Assembly: GCF_040819555.1 (NCBI RefSeq)
Contig: NZ_CP161920.1
Span: 571,501 to 635,500, forward strand
Direction: 5' to 3'
DNA length: 64,000 nucleotides
Source: Nitratireductor sp. GISD-1A_MAKvit
Lineage (GTDB): Bacteria; Pseudomonadota; Alphaproteobacteria; Rhizobiales; Rhizobiaceae
Shown: positions 8,585-19,200 of the stretch, in pieces
How the letters are laid out: each line of letters begins with the position of its first letter
How positions within the stretch are numbered: the stretch's first letter is position 1
Made by a program: the position numbers and the translations under genes
Notes under the pieces: generated by a model
Told to the model about the DNA's origin: nothing
Databases searched by the model: none
The model's input: the letters and a program-made list of their open reading frames with translations, nothing else

Positions 8585-11123
8585 ATGAGTTCGGGGTCTT
8601 CGGCATTCCTGGCGGTGGATGAAAACAGCTACGGCCTGCAGGCTTTCCTGCGTCGGCAGGCGGCACGCGCGGGCGGACTGGCGCTGCTCGCCTTCGTGGC
8701 GTTTGCAGTGGCGGCGCTCGCCACCTGGAACGTTGCCGACCCAAGCTTCAGCCATGCCACCGCCAATCCTGTCACCAATGCGATGGGGTATCCCGGAGCG
8801 GTTTTTTCCGATCTTGCCATGCAGTTTTACGGCCTTGCCGCGCTCATTGGCCTTGTGCCTGCCGTCTGCTGGGGCGCGCTGCTCCTGCTTGGGCGTCAGA
8901 TCGATCGCGGCGTGAAGCGTGCCGGTGCGTGGTTTCTGGGGGCGGTCCTGGCTGCTGGCATCGTTGGTGCTTTTGCCCCGCCACCCACATGGCCCCTGCC
9001 CACCGGCCTCGGTGGGGTGCTGGGTGACATGATTCTCTCCCTCCCGGCAAAGTTCATCGGTTCCTATCCGCGAGGTTTCACGGGTTTCGTGATTGCAGCG
9101 CTGCTGACTGCTCCGGCTGGCTGGCTGCTTGCATTCGGCGCAGGCCCTTGTCTCTCGGCCCGAGTTCGAGAATTTCGCCGAGGAGGAAGAGGAAGCACCT
9201 TTCGAGACGTTCGACGAGGATGACGAAAGCGGCGGTTCGGTCATTCTTGGTTACATGGTGCACTGGTGGCTTTCCTTCTGTGCCTTCTTCCGTCGCAATC
9301 TCATGCGTTCCGGCATGCGCAGCACCCGCCAGGCCCATCTGGCTGAGAGTGATGAGGACAACCAGTTCGACGACTTCGACATGGATGCACGTGTCGAACC
9401 GGGTTTCGAGGAGGCGCCGGCAGCGCCGCGTGTGCGGGTCGAGCCGGAGGTCGATGCGCCGGCACCACGTCCGGACGCCGCAACGCAGCGCCAGGCGGTG
9501 GCTGCTCCCGCGCCGAAGCGCGTGGAAAACCCCGCCCCGCGGCCTGCAGAAGGCGCACGTGTTCGCCGCGAGGCACAGCCCTCTTTCCTCGACAGCGGAA
9601 CATTCGAACTGCCCGAGCTGCATCTCCTTGCAGAGCCGAAGACCTCCACAAAGGATCCCTCGCTCTCCAGGGAAGCGCTGGAACAGAACGCCCGACTTCT
9701 CGAAGGCGTTCTGGAGGATTTCGGCGTCAAGGGCGAGATTATCCATGTGCGCCCCGGCCCGGTGGTCACGCTTTACGAGCTGGAGCCCGCACCCGGCATC
9801 AAATCCTCGCGCGTCATCGGCCTTGCAGACGATATTGCCCGCTCCATGAGCGCCATAGCAGCCCGTGTGGCCGTGGTTCCGGGCCGCAACGCCATCGGCA
9901 TCGAACTGCCGAATTCCACGCGCGAGACGGTTTATCTGCGTGAGCTTCTTGCCAGCCGCGATTTTGAGGCGAGCAAGGCAAAACTGGCGCTTTCGCTCGG
10001 CAAGACCATCAATGGCGAAGCGGTCATCGCTGACCTTGCAAAAATGCCTCACCTTCTGGTGGCGGGTACCACCGGTTCCGGTAAGTCGGTCGCCATCAAC
10101 ACCATGATCCTGTCGCTGCTTTATCGCATGACGCCCGATCAGTGCCGCCTGATCATGATCGATCCAAAAATGCTGGAACTGTCCATCTATGATGGCATCC
10201 CGCATCTGCTCACACCGGTCGTGACCGATCCCAAGAAAGCCGTCGTCGCGCTCAAATGGACTGTGCGGGAGATGGAAGACCGCTACCGCAAGATGTCCAA
10301 GGTCGGCGTGCGCAACATCGAGGGCTTCAACCAGCGTGTCGTCGCCGCCAAGAAGAAGGGCGAGACGATCAAGCGCACCGTCCAGACCGGCTTCGACCGC
10401 GAGACGGGTGAGGCGATCTACGAGAGCGAGGATCTGGATCTCGAGCCGATGCCCTTCATCGTCGTCATCATCGACGAGATGGCCGATCTGATGATGGTTG
10501 CCGGCAAGGACATCGAGGGCGCCGTGCAGCGCCTGGCGCAGATGGCACGCGCCGCCGGTATCCACGTCATCATGGCCACGCAGCGTCCCTCGGTGGACGT
10601 CATCACGGGCACGATCAAGGCCAATTTCCCGACCCGCATCTCCTTCCAGGTGACGTCGAAAATCGACAGCCGCACCATTCTGGGAGAGCAGGGCGCCGAG
10701 CAGCTTCTGGGCATGGGCGACATGCTCTATATGGCCGGTGGCGGGCGTATACAGCGCGTCCACGGTCCGTTCGTCTCCGACGGAGAGGTCGAGAGCATCG
10801 TCAATCACCTGAAAATGCAGGGTGTTCCCGATTATCTCGATGCCGTTACCGAGGATGATGAGGAAGGCGACGGCGGATCCGGCAATTCGGGTTCCGGTGG
10901 CAGCGGCAACCTTGGGGATTCCGAGGATCCATACGATCAGGCAGTGGCCGTTGTGCTGCGCGATGGCAAAGCATCGACCAGTTACATTCAGCGCCGGCTC
11001 GGCATTGGTTACAACCGAGCGGCATCTATTATCGAGCGCATGGAGGAAGAGGGCATTGTCGGCCCCGCCAACCATGCCGGAAAGCGCGAGATACTCGTGC
11101 CAACAGAACAGGATGAGGTGTGA
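8585..11123 (+). CDS. ftsK: DNA translocase FtsK (reading frame broken by one extra base)
   Basis: Divisome DNA pump that clears chromosomes from the septum and positions XerCD recombination. The N-terminal part (8585 to about 9145) encodes four membrane helices; then an acidic, Pro/Ala-rich linker; then the motor with Walker [13 protein letters not shown], Walker [15 protein letters not shown], and a C-terminal gamma winged helix ([18 protein letters not shown]). The frame changes at GGCCC (9143-9147): removing one C restores [12 protein letters not shown] and an 845-residue protein. FtsK is essential, so a sequence error is likelier than a mutation. ATG 8585 has GGAG ten bases upstream; GTG 8579 is an alternative. 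Confidence 0.93.
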
Positions 11124-11229
11124 TTGGGAGAGCGCGGGAACCGGCTCTGCGGGGGTTCGTTTCACAACAGCCAAATTTCGGCCCTACTGAATGGCTAATT
11201 CAAATGGGCAAAAGTGGAGATCGAACACG

Positions 11230-11862
11230 ATGATTTTTCGGGTAACCGACTTTCTGGCGAAGCGCGCTGCCATCGCGGTGATGGCAGTCGGCGCTTTGTG
11301 TGCCACACCCCTTGCAGCTCATGCGGCACAGAGCGATCAGATCGCGGCGCATTTTTCCAGCGTCCGCACCATGATGGGCGAATTTGTGCAATTCGGTCCG
11401 CGCGGCGAGCAGACCGGCGGCAAGTTCTATATCGAGCGTCCCGGTAAGATTCGCTTCGACTATGAAGAGCCTTCCGGCTTCCGCGTGACGTCCGATGGCA
11501 GTTCCGTGGTCATCATGAACAAGAAGCTCAACACGGCGGATCTCTACCCTCTGTCAAAGACGCCGCTGAAACTGCTTCTCGATGAACGCATCGACCTTTC
11601 CGGCGACAGGGTTCAGACGGTGCGTCAGGATGACGACCTGACGACCATCAAGATGGCCGACAAGTCGATCTTCGGCAATTCCACCATCACCATGATGTTC
11701 GATACGAACTCCTACGACCTGCGGCAATGGACCATCACCGACGCGCAGGGCAAGGACACAACAGTGATGATTTTCAATGTCGAACAGGGCGTGACCTTCG
11801 ATCCCAGTGTCTTCAAGATCGATTATCGCCGCGTCGACGAGATGAGCCGAAACAGCCGCTGA
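11230..11862 (+). CDS. lolA: Outer-membrane lipoprotein carrier protein LolA
   Basis: Periplasmic chaperone that ferries lipoproteins from LolCDE to the outer membrane. ATG 11230 gives a signal peptide of about 34 residues (MIFRVTDFLAKRAAIA ... AHAA) with basic n-region; the longer frame from 11191 lacks a ribosome site. The mature part begins SDQIAAHFSSVRTMMGEFVQ and has the LolA fold signature FYIERPGKIRFDYEEP. About 210 residues. The ftsK-lolA order is conserved across many bacteria and supports the call. Confidence 0.93.
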   Translation: MIFRVTDFLAKRAAIAVMAVGALCATPLAAHAAQSDQIAAHFSSVRTMMGEFVQFGPRGEQTGGKFYIERPGKIRFDYEEPSGFRVTSDGSSVVIMNKKLNTADLYPLSKTPLKLLLDERIDLSGDRVQTVRQDDDLTTIKMADKSIFGNSTITMMFDTNSYDLRQWTITDAQGKDTTVMIFNVEQGVTFDPSVFKIDYRRVDEMSRNSR

Positions 11863-11900
11863 ATCATTTGAGGTGTCGCTGGCCGCACGCCCATTTATGC

Positions 11901-11983
11901 CAGTCCTGCCGATGTTGGCCGCCCGTGGCTGGCCCTCATCGGCAGGACTGCTGGCACTTGCTTTCCTGAAACCGTTCGGTTTC
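11901..11983. promoter_or_regulatory. Long inverted repeat and hairpin between lolA and the LysE exporter
   Basis: CAGTCCTGCCGATG (11901-11914) and its exact complement CATCGGCAGGACTG (11937-11950) form a 14-bp inverted repeat with a 22-base spacer that itself carries GGCC/GGCC. Downstream GAAACCGTTCGGTTTC (11968-11983) is a perfect 6-bp hairpin with a GTTC loop. There is no T-run, so these are poor terminators; they fit an operator or an RNA leader for the exporter at 12019, or a processing/stability structure after lolA. Confidence 0.55.
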
Positions 11984-12018
11984 GCTCCCCGCAGGACCTT
12001 TTAACCGGGGGAAAGCGC

Positions 12019-12639
12019 ATGGATGACAGCCTAAACCTTCCGCTGATTCTGGGGGCGGCTTTTGTGGCCGTCGCAAGTCCCGGGCCGGGCACCCTGGCCA
12101 TTGCGAAAACGTCAATGAGCGCCGGGAGACGAAGCGGACTGGCACTCGCCTCCGGCATGACAACAGGGTCTCTTGTTCTCGGTATCTGCGCCGCTCTGGG
12201 CCTTGGCGCTTTGCTGGCGGCCAACCAGGTGTTTTTCGAGATGTTCCGTTATGCGGGATCAGGATACCTGCTCTATCTCGCATACAAGTCCGTCAGGTCC
12301 ATGTTCTCCAGGGGAGCAGACAGCGGGCCCGTCGCGGCGCCGGTGTCTCTGCGCTCGGCGTATTGGACCGGGCTCGCGATTCATCTCACAAATCCCAAAG
12401 CGATCCTGTTTCTTGGTGCTCTTTATGCGCTGGGGCTTCCTGCGGATGTTTCCCCCTTCTGGTTGGCGGTCGTCGTCGTGGCTGTGAGTTCGCAGACCAT
12501 GGTCATTTTGCATGGCTACGCACTGCTGCTTTCCATACCGGGGGTTATGAAGGCGTATCTCAGGTTAAAGAGGTGGTTTGAGGGACTGTTCGCCCTGACC
12601 TTCGGAGCGGCCGGCCTGCGCATTCTTCTTTCGAGGTAA
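12019..12639 (+). CDS. LysE family amino-acid exporter
   Basis: A 206-residue inner-membrane exporter of the RhtB/LysE family with six predicted helices. The family signature ASPGPGTLAIAK is at residues 18-29 and NPKAILF at about 121-127. RhtB relatives export homoserine lactone, threonine or other small amino acids; the substrate is unknown here. The ribosome site is GGGGGAAAG. It lies between lolA and xthA with a notable inverted repeat upstream. Confidence 0.88.
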   Translation: MDDSLNLPLILGAAFVAVASPGPGTLAIAKTSMSAGRRSGLALASGMTTGSLVLGICAALGLGALLAANQVFFEMFRYAGSGYLLYLAYKSVRSMFSRGADSGPVAAPVSLRSAYWTGLAIHLTNPKAILFLGALYALGLPADVSPFWLAVVVVAVSSQTMVILHGYALLLSIPGVMKAYLRLKRWFEGLFALTFGAAGLRILLSR

Positions 12640-12774
12640 AGATCGGCGCATGGACCGGTCTCACGGGCTGTGGACAGGCTGGTCTTTTCCCTTCCTGCGT
12701 GCCGTTGCGCTTGTCTTCGTTCCGGGTTCCGGGCAGGTTTGCGCTTCCTGCAAGCAATCGTCCCGGAAACTCCC

Positions 12775-13584
12775 ATGCCCTTCACCATCGCTACCTGGAA
12801 CATCAATTCCGTTCGTCTGCGCATGCCGCTTGTCGAGCAGTTTCTCGAGCGCTACAGCCCGGATGTCCTTTGCCTGCAGGAAACCAAGTGTGCCGACGAC
12901 CAGTTTCCCGCGGCTGCATTTCGCAAGGCGGGCTACGAGCACATGGCGATCCATGGCCAGAAGGGATATCACGGTGTTGCCACCATCGCCCGCCGCCCGC
13001 TGAAACTCGTGGAAAAGCGGGAATTTTGCGGCATGGGGGACAGTCGCCACATTTCGGTTTCGGTCGAAGCTGGGTCCGGCCGGTCCGTGCTTCTGCACAA
13101 TTTCTATGTGCCCGCCGGAGGCGACGAACCGGATCCGGAGATTAACCCGAAGTTCCGTCACAAACTCGACTTTCTGGCCGAGATGCATGCGATCAGGGCG
13201 GAGGAAGACGGCAATTCGGGGTCAATTCTCGTCGGCGATCTCAACATCGCGCCACTCGAAACGGATGTCTGGTCACACAAACAGCTTCTCAAGGTGGTCA
13301 GCCATACGCCTGTAGAAACCGAGGGCCTTGAAAGGCTGCGTCGGGAAGGCGGCTGGGTGGACCTGATGCGCCAGAAAATTCCACCGGAAGAAAAGATCTT
13401 TACCTGGTGGAGCTACCGCGCCAGGGACTGGGCTCTTTCCGATCGCGGCCGCAGGCTGGACCATATCTGGTCTTCGCCCGGTCTTTCGCCCGCTCTCAAC
13501 CGGATCGAAGTGCTGCGAGAGGCGCGTGGATGGGACCGTCCATCGGATCATGTGCCTGTCATTGCCGGGTTTGATTTCGACTGA
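12775..13584 (+). CDS. xthA: Exodeoxyribonuclease III
   Basis: AP endonuclease and 3'-5' exonuclease of base-excision repair, 269 residues. Catalytic landmarks of the EEP fold are present: TWNINSVR, LCLQETKC (metal-binding Glu), VGDLNIAP and the terminal SDHVPVIAGF. ATG 12775 begins MPFTIATWN, the canonical family start; an upstream open frame is unconserved. Confidence 0.95.
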   Translation: MPFTIATWNINSVRLRMPLVEQFLERYSPDVLCLQETKCADDQFPAAAFRKAGYEHMAIHGQKGYHGVATIARRPLKLVEKREFCGMGDSRHISVSVEAGSGRSVLLHNFYVPAGGDEPDPEINPKFRHKLDFLAEMHAIRAEEDGNSGSILVGDLNIAPLETDVWSHKQLLKVVSHTPVETEGLERLRREGGWVDLMRQKIPPEEKIFTWWSYRARDWALSDRGRRLDHIWSSPGLSPALNRIEVLREARGWDRPSDHVPVIAGFDFD

Positions 13585-13588
13585 ACGG

Positions 13589-13622
13589 GTTTTCCCGAAT
13601 TTGACTCCATTTTCGGGAAAAC
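13589..13622. terminator. Bidirectional terminator between xthA and the cyclic-nucleotide-binding gene
   Basis: GTTTTCCCGAA (13589-13599) pairs perfectly with TTCGGGAAAAC (13612-13622) across a 12-base loop. A second hairpin, GTTCTT/AAGAAC around TTCGGG, follows to about 13642. The two flanking genes converge here, so the structure can end both transcripts. Confidence 0.6.
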
Positions 13623-13671
13623 GGGTTCTTTTCGGGAAGAACGCGGTCGAACGAGCGCGTTTCGCGCCGAA

Positions 13672-14127
13672 TCAATCGGGCAGCCGCGCAGCGATTTTTT
13701 CCAGCCGCTCGATCATCGATTGCAGGTTGTCGGCAATTCGCCGATGCAGGCGCATGGCTGTTTCAGGGAACTCTTCGAGAATGCGGTGAAAGCTGGACCG
13801 GTTGATCCGGATCAACCGCGTTTCGTTCTCGGTCATCGCTCCGGAGATGCGGCGGCTTTCGGCAATGAGAGCGAATTCGCCGATCATGTCGCCTGTTTCC
13901 AGGCGCTCGAGAATCTGACGCTGATCGTCATATTCGGTATACAGAACAACGCTTCCAGAGGCGATGACGAACGCGCAGTCGGCAAGGGCGCCTTCGGCAA
14001 AGATCTCCCGTCCGGCGGAAAGCGATATGCTTTCGGCGCCGAAGGCCAGGAGGCGCAACTGCTCGCGCGTGAACCCTTCAAAAAGACCCACACCGGACAG
14101 AACGCGAATGTCATCGTCCAGCGCCAT
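13672..14127 (-). CDS. Stand-alone cyclic-nucleotide-binding domain protein
   Basis: A 151-residue protein that is essentially only a CAP-type cNMP-binding beta-roll (VGLFEGFTREQLRLLAFGAE through DMIGEFALIAESRR) plus a C-terminal helix. No helix-turn-helix is present, so it is not a DNA-binding CRP/FNR protein by itself; it may sense a ligand for a partner. It lies just downstream of the response-regulator gene on the same strand, with 55 bases between, and the two may be cotranscribed. Confidence 0.85.
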   Translation of the reverse strand: MALDDDIRVLSGVGLFEGFTREQLRLLAFGAESISLSAGREIFAEGALADCAFVIASGSVVLYTEYDDQRQILERLETGDMIGEFALIAESRRISGAMTENETRLIRINRSSFHRILEEFPETAMRLHRRIADNLQSMIERLEKIAARLPD

Positions 14128-14182
14128 TGACGTCGTCCCCGACCCGTTCCCGGCGAATCACGAACGCCTTCATGGCGCAGTC

Positions 14183-14867
14183 TCACGGAACGAGCTTATA
14201 ACCACCGCTTTCTGTCACAAGAATTTCAGCTTTGGAAGGATCGCGCTCGATCTTTTGCCGCAGACGGTAGACATGGGTCTCGAGCGTGTGGGTGGTGACG
14301 CCGGAATTGTATCCCCAGACCTCTTCGAGAAGGACATCGCGGGTCACCACTTTCTGTTCGGCGCGATAAAGGTATTTGATGATTGCGGATTCCTTCTCCG
14401 TCAGGCGGATCTTGCCGCCGTTCTCGTCGATGAGAAGTTTCTGCGAGGGCTTGAACGTGTAGGGCCCCCACGGCAAAGGTGGCATCCTCACTCTGCTCGT
14501 GCTGGCGCAGCTGCGTGCGGATGCGGGCGAGAAGCACCGCAAAGCGGAAAGGCTTGGTGACGTAATCATTGGCACCGGCCTCAAGGCCCAGGATCGTATC
14601 CGAATCGGTGTCCTGCGCCGTCAGCATGATGATCGGAGCGCGATAGCCGCCCTTGCGCAGAAGCTTGACCGCTTCACGCCCATCCATATCCGGAAGTCCC
14701 ACATCCATGATCAGCAGATCGACAATCGCGTTGCGGGCGGACTGGATGCCCTTGGTTGCCGTGTCTTCCTGAAGAATGTCGAATTCCTCATAGAGCGACA
14801 ACTGCTCGACGAGTGTGGTTCTCAGGTCTTCGTCATCATCGACGATTAGGATGGTGCGTGACGTCAT
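14183..14867 (-). CDS. OmpR/PhoB-type response regulator (frame broken by one extra base)
   Basis: Two-component response regulator. The N-terminal receiver starts MTSRTILIVDDDED and shows the phosphorylated Asp in LLIMDVGLPDMDG, the switch region IIMLTAQD and Lys in YVTKPF. The C-terminal winged helix reads RLTEKESAIIKYLY ... RDVLLEEVWGYNS ... LETHVYRLRQKIE. The frame breaks at the run GGGGGCCC read on the minus strand (14462-14469); deletion of one base joins FAVG to PYTFKPSQKLLI and gives about 227 residues. No histidine kinase is adjacent. An artefactual indel is the likely cause. Confidence 0.87.
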
Positions 14868-15023
14868 GATTAGATCCACTATCCAGGAAAGAGGCTGCTG
14901 ATTCAAACGGAATTGCAGTTTCGACCGTTCCGGCTTTATGCAAAGCCTAGCAGTGCGCAAACACCATGGCGAACATTTGTTCCAATCAATTTAACGTAAG
15001 CTGACAGAGGGGTTTTCCTCAAG

Positions 15024-15572
15024 ATGCAGTGTAAAGCCGGCAAACCTATTGGGCTGATCGAGGTTCGTCGCAGGCCGGGAAAGCCCACCGAGGGGTTGAT
15101 GACGGTGGGGCCTCTGGTCGTTCGATGTGCGCTCGGGAGAACGGGCACCTCGATGCTGAAACGCGAAGGGGACGGCGCCACACCGATAGGCGATTTGCGA
15201 CTGCTTCATGGATATTTTCGTGCAGACAGGTCGCCTTCCGGCCCTCCCGGCAGCCGGTTCCGGCTTGCCCCCATCGACGCGCGCGACGGGTGGTGTGACG
15301 CGCCCGGCGACCGCAACTACAATCGACCGGTGCGGCTTCCCTACCCGACCAGCCACGAACGGATGGCACGCCAGGACCGCCTCTACGATGTCTGCATGGT
15401 GTCTGACTGGAACATGCGCCCGGCGATCCGCAATCGGGGGAGCGCCATCTTTTTTCACATTGCCAGGCCCGGTTTTCCTCCCACCGAGGGCTGCATCGCT
15501 GTCGCGCCTCTGGCGATGGCGCGCATTCTGCCGCTGATCGGCCCCCGGACGCGAATCAGAATCCATCGCTAG
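15024..15572 (+). CDS. L,D-transpeptidase (YkuD) family protein without signal peptide
   Basis: A 182-residue protein consisting of a YkuD catalytic domain: the active-site pattern is FFHIARPGF followed by PPTEGCIAVA, with His and catalytic Cys in the usual spacing. Such enzymes form 3-3 peptidoglycan cross-links or attach lipoproteins. The N-terminus MQCKAGKPIGLIEVRRRPGK shows no signal peptide or anchor, although the substrate is periplasmic; either the start is upstream or export is unusual. It is transcribed away from the response regulator. Confidence 0.85.
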   Translation: MQCKAGKPIGLIEVRRRPGKPTEGLMTVGPLVVRCALGRTGTSMLKREGDGATPIGDLRLLHGYFRADRSPSGPPGSRFRLAPIDARDGWCDAPGDRNYNRPVRLPYPTSHERMARQDRLYDVCMVSDWNMRPAIRNRGSAIFFHIARPGFPPTEGCIAVAPLAMARILPLIGPRTRIRIHR

Positions 15573-15595
15573 CCCGACCGCAACTTCCCTGCCGA

Positions 15596-16177
15596 TCAGT
15601 CGCAGGCCGGCTCGCGCGCCATGGCGTGGTATTCCTCGTTGGGGTGCATGTCGACGGCGGCGGCCATGCGGTTCGACATGTTGAAGAAGCTGGTCACGGC
15701 GGCGATGTCCCAGATGTCGCGTTCGGAAAACCCGGCATCGCGCAGCGCCTGCCGGTCCGCTTCTTCGATTTTTGCCGGGCTCTCGGTCAGCTTGACGGCG
15801 AAATCCAGCATGGCTTTCTGACGTGGATCCAGCTTCGCGGCGCGGTAGTTCATGACCATGAGCTCGCCCAGCACCGGGTCGCCGGAGAGCTGGCGGACGG
15901 CCGCACCGTGCGCGGTCAGGCAGTAGAAGCAGTGGTTCACGCTCGACACTGCAACGGCGATCATTTCGCGCTCAAGCTTCGACAGGCCCGACTCGCTCAG
16001 CATCAGGTCGTTGTAGAACTGTGTGAAGGCTCTGAGCTTGTTCTCGTCGAAAGCATAGGCACGCAGAACATTGGGAACGAGACCGAGCTTCTCCTCGCAT
16101 TTCTCGAAATAGGCGCGGGTTTCGTCACTCAGTGTCTCCAGCGGGGGAAAATGCAGTGCCGTGACTGGTTTCGTCAT
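15596..16177 (-). CDS. AhpD-like peroxidase-related protein (carboxymuconolactone decarboxylase family)
   Basis: About 193 residues with the CMD/AhpD core: the redox pair CxxC appears in NHCFYCLTAHGA, preceded by the helix KLEREMIAVAVS. Relatives are called uncharacterised peroxidase-related enzymes. The start at 16177 is inferred from the conserved opening MTKPVTALHFPPLE. It diverges from the glutamate dehydrogenase gene across about 120 bases that must carry both promoters. Confidence 0.85.
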   Translation of the reverse strand: MTKPVTALHFPPLETLSDETRAYFEKCEEKLGLVPNVLRAYAFDENKLRAFTQFYNDLMLSESGLSKLEREMIAVAVSSVNHCFYCLTAHGAAVRQLSGDPVLGELMVMNYRAAKLDPRQKAMLDFAVKLTESPAKIEEADRQALRDAGFSERDIWDIAAVTSFFNMSNRMAAAVDMHPNEEYHAMAREPACD

Positions 16178-16299
16178 GATGCGGACACCCTTTCGGTAGG
16201 AATGGAATTTATACAGGGTGGCGACGGAATGACGGGTCGTCAAACCGCTTTTGTCTGAATACGATGGGCCAGTTTGGTCAACCAACAGGGATTTTCGGC

Positions 16300-19200
16300 A
16301 TGGTAGCCAAAGCAAAGACCTCCAAGGCTGCAAAAAAGAGCGCGCCGAAGGGGGCGCTCCTTCATGAGATCATTGAAGCACGTACGCCGGCGGAGGACCT
16401 GCGCCCCTATGACAATGCCGCGCTGTTGCGCGCGGCAGAAGAGGCGGATGCGGCGATCAGGGCTCACAAGCCTGGGACCAGCGTGGTCCGGATTGACAGC
16501 GCAACCGGGGTGGAGCGGCTTGGCCGCGCGGTGAGCCTTCTGACCGTCGTCAACGACAACATGCCGTTCCTGTTCGATTCGGTTCTGGGTGAACTGAGCG
16601 ACATCGGCGCCGAGGCGCTGCTTGTGGTACATCCGGTTCTTGTGGTCAGGCACAACAAGAAGGGCGTTGAAGAAATCATCGGCGATGCCGCCAACACGAA
16701 GGTGGGCGCCGATGAAGACAAGATCAGCCTGATCCATGTTCATCTGCCCAAGATGTCGGACGAACAGTGCAGTGAACTGGAAAACCGTCTCAATGAAACG
16801 CTGAAGCAGGTGCGGGCTGCCGTGGTCGACTGGAAGCCGATGCTTGCCCGGCTCGACCAGCAGATCACCGAACTGCGCTATGCGCCGGTGCCTCTCGAAA
16901 AGGATGCGGTTGCCGAGGCCATCGCGTTTCTTGAATGGCTGCGCGACGACAATTTCACCTTCCTCGGCATGCGTGAATTCCGGTATTCGGGCGGCGAGGA
17001 AAGCGGTACGCTGGAACGGGCGAACAAGAAGGGTCTGGGCATTCTGGCCGACCCCAACGTGCTTGTTCTGCGGCGTGGCAATGAGGTGGTCTCCACCACC
17101 CCGGAGATCCGTGCCTTCCTGCACGGTCCCGATCCGTTCATCGTCACCAAGGCGAACGCCAAATCGGTGGTCCACCGCCGCGCCTATCTCGACTATATCG
17201 GCATCAAGACATTTGACGAAAAAGGCAAGCTGACGGGTGAACTGCGCATTGTCGGCCTGTTCACCTCCACCGCCTACACGCGCTCGGTTATGAAGATCCC
17301 GTATCTGCGGTCCAAGGCCGAGGCGGTGATTGCAAAATCCGGTTTTGCCCCGACCGACCATTCGGGCAAGGCGCTGATCAACGTGCTTGAATCCTATCCG
17401 CGCGACGAGCTTTTCCAGATTGGTCTGCCGATCCTGCGCAAGCATGCGGAAGCGATACTGGCGCTCGGCGAGCGCCCGCGTGTCAGGGCGCTTTACCGTA
17501 TCGACCAGTTCGACCGGTTCGTTTCCGTGATCGTCTTCGTGCCGCGGGACCGATACGATTCACAGGTTCGTATCGAGATCGGCAACTATCTCAAGACCGT
17601 CTTCAAGGGGCGGGTATCAGCCTATTATCCGGCCTTCCCTGAAGGCACACTGGCACGTGTGCATTTCATTATCGGCCGGTCCGGCGGGAAGACGCCGCGC
17701 ATCGATACGGAGACGCTTGAGGCGGGCATTCGCAAGATCGTGCGAACCTGGGACGATGCCCTGCAGGAGGCTCTGGAAGAGACCGGGGCTGATCGCAGAC
17801 TCGCAGGCGTTGCAGCGGCTTTCCCTGAGAGCTATCGCAATGGATTTTCCGCTGAAACGGCCCTGATCGATGCCGAGCGCATGGCAAAACTCTCGGACGA
17901 CAATCCGATTGCGATCGATTTTCATCGCTATGAGGACCAGGGAGAAACGCAGGCTGCGCTGAAGATCTATCACCACGGAACTCCGGTTCCGCTGACGGAG
18001 CGTGTCCCCCTGCTCGAAAACATGGGATTTCGTGTTATCTCGGAGCGCACTTTCGAGATCGGCGACGCCGATGACGAAGGCAGCGCGCAGATATTCATCC
18101 ATGACATGGCGCTCGAAAACGCTTTTGACGGGGCGATTGACCTTTCCGACAAGGGGGCGCTCTTCGAGGAACTCTTTCTCTCGGTCTGGCGCGGAGAGCA
18201 CGACAATGATCGCCTGAACGCGCTTGCGCAGACGGCGCGCCTGCGCGTCGACGAAATTGCGATCCTGCGCGCTTACAGCCGGTTCCTGCATCAGGCGAGC
18301 ATTCCGCAGAGCCAGGACTTCATCGCGGCAACGATGAACCGCTACCCGCTTATCGCGCGCAAGCTGTTTGAGCTTTTCGTTCTGCGCTTCGATCCGGCGA
18401 AGGCCGGTGATGCGGGGACACGTGACGAGACGCAGGCGGTCAAAAACGCGATCGAAGCGGATCTCGATGCGGTGCCGAATCTGGACGACGACACGATCAT
18501 CCGGCGGCTGTTGAACCTGATCGAGGCAACGCTGCGTACGAACCACTATCGGCCAAAGAGCGATGAAACGGTTCGCTCACTGGCGCTGAAATTCGATTCA
18601 CGCGCCATCACGGGGCTGCCGCAGCCGCGGCCTTGGCGCGAGATTTTCGTCTATGGGCCGGAAGTGGAAGGTGTTCACCTGCGGTTTGGACCGGTGGCGC
18701 GTGGCGGTCTGCGCTGGTCTGACCGGGCGCAGGACTATCGCACCGAGGTTCTGGGTCTCGTCAAAGCCCAGCAGGTGAAGAACGCCGTGATCGTTCCCGT
18801 GGGTGCGAAGGGTGGGTTCTACCCGCGCCGGCTGCCGGAGAACGGCACCCGTCAGGAGGTCTTCGAGGCAGGACGCGCGGCCTATATCAATTTCATCTCC
18901 AGCCTTCTGTCGATCACCGACAATCTGGACGGTGACAAGGTGATGCCACCCGAAGGCGTTGTGCGCCATGACGGCAACGACCCGTATTTCGTGGTGGCCG
19001 CCGACAAGGGAACGGCGACCTTCTCCGACACGGCAAATGCGATCAGCCAGGCGCATGATTTCTGGCTCGACGATGCTTTTGCCTCAGGCGGTTCCGCCGG
19101 CTATGACCACAAGAAGATGGGCATCACCGCGCGGGGCGCGTGGGAAGCCGTGAAACGGCATTTCCGCGAAATGAACCGTGACATCCAGTCGGAGCCTTTC

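Noticed and set aside
9078..11174. A 698-codon minus-strand open frame opposite ftsK
   Set aside because: Shadow of the ftsK motor region; composition is His/Asp-rich as typical for antisense frames and no family is recognised.
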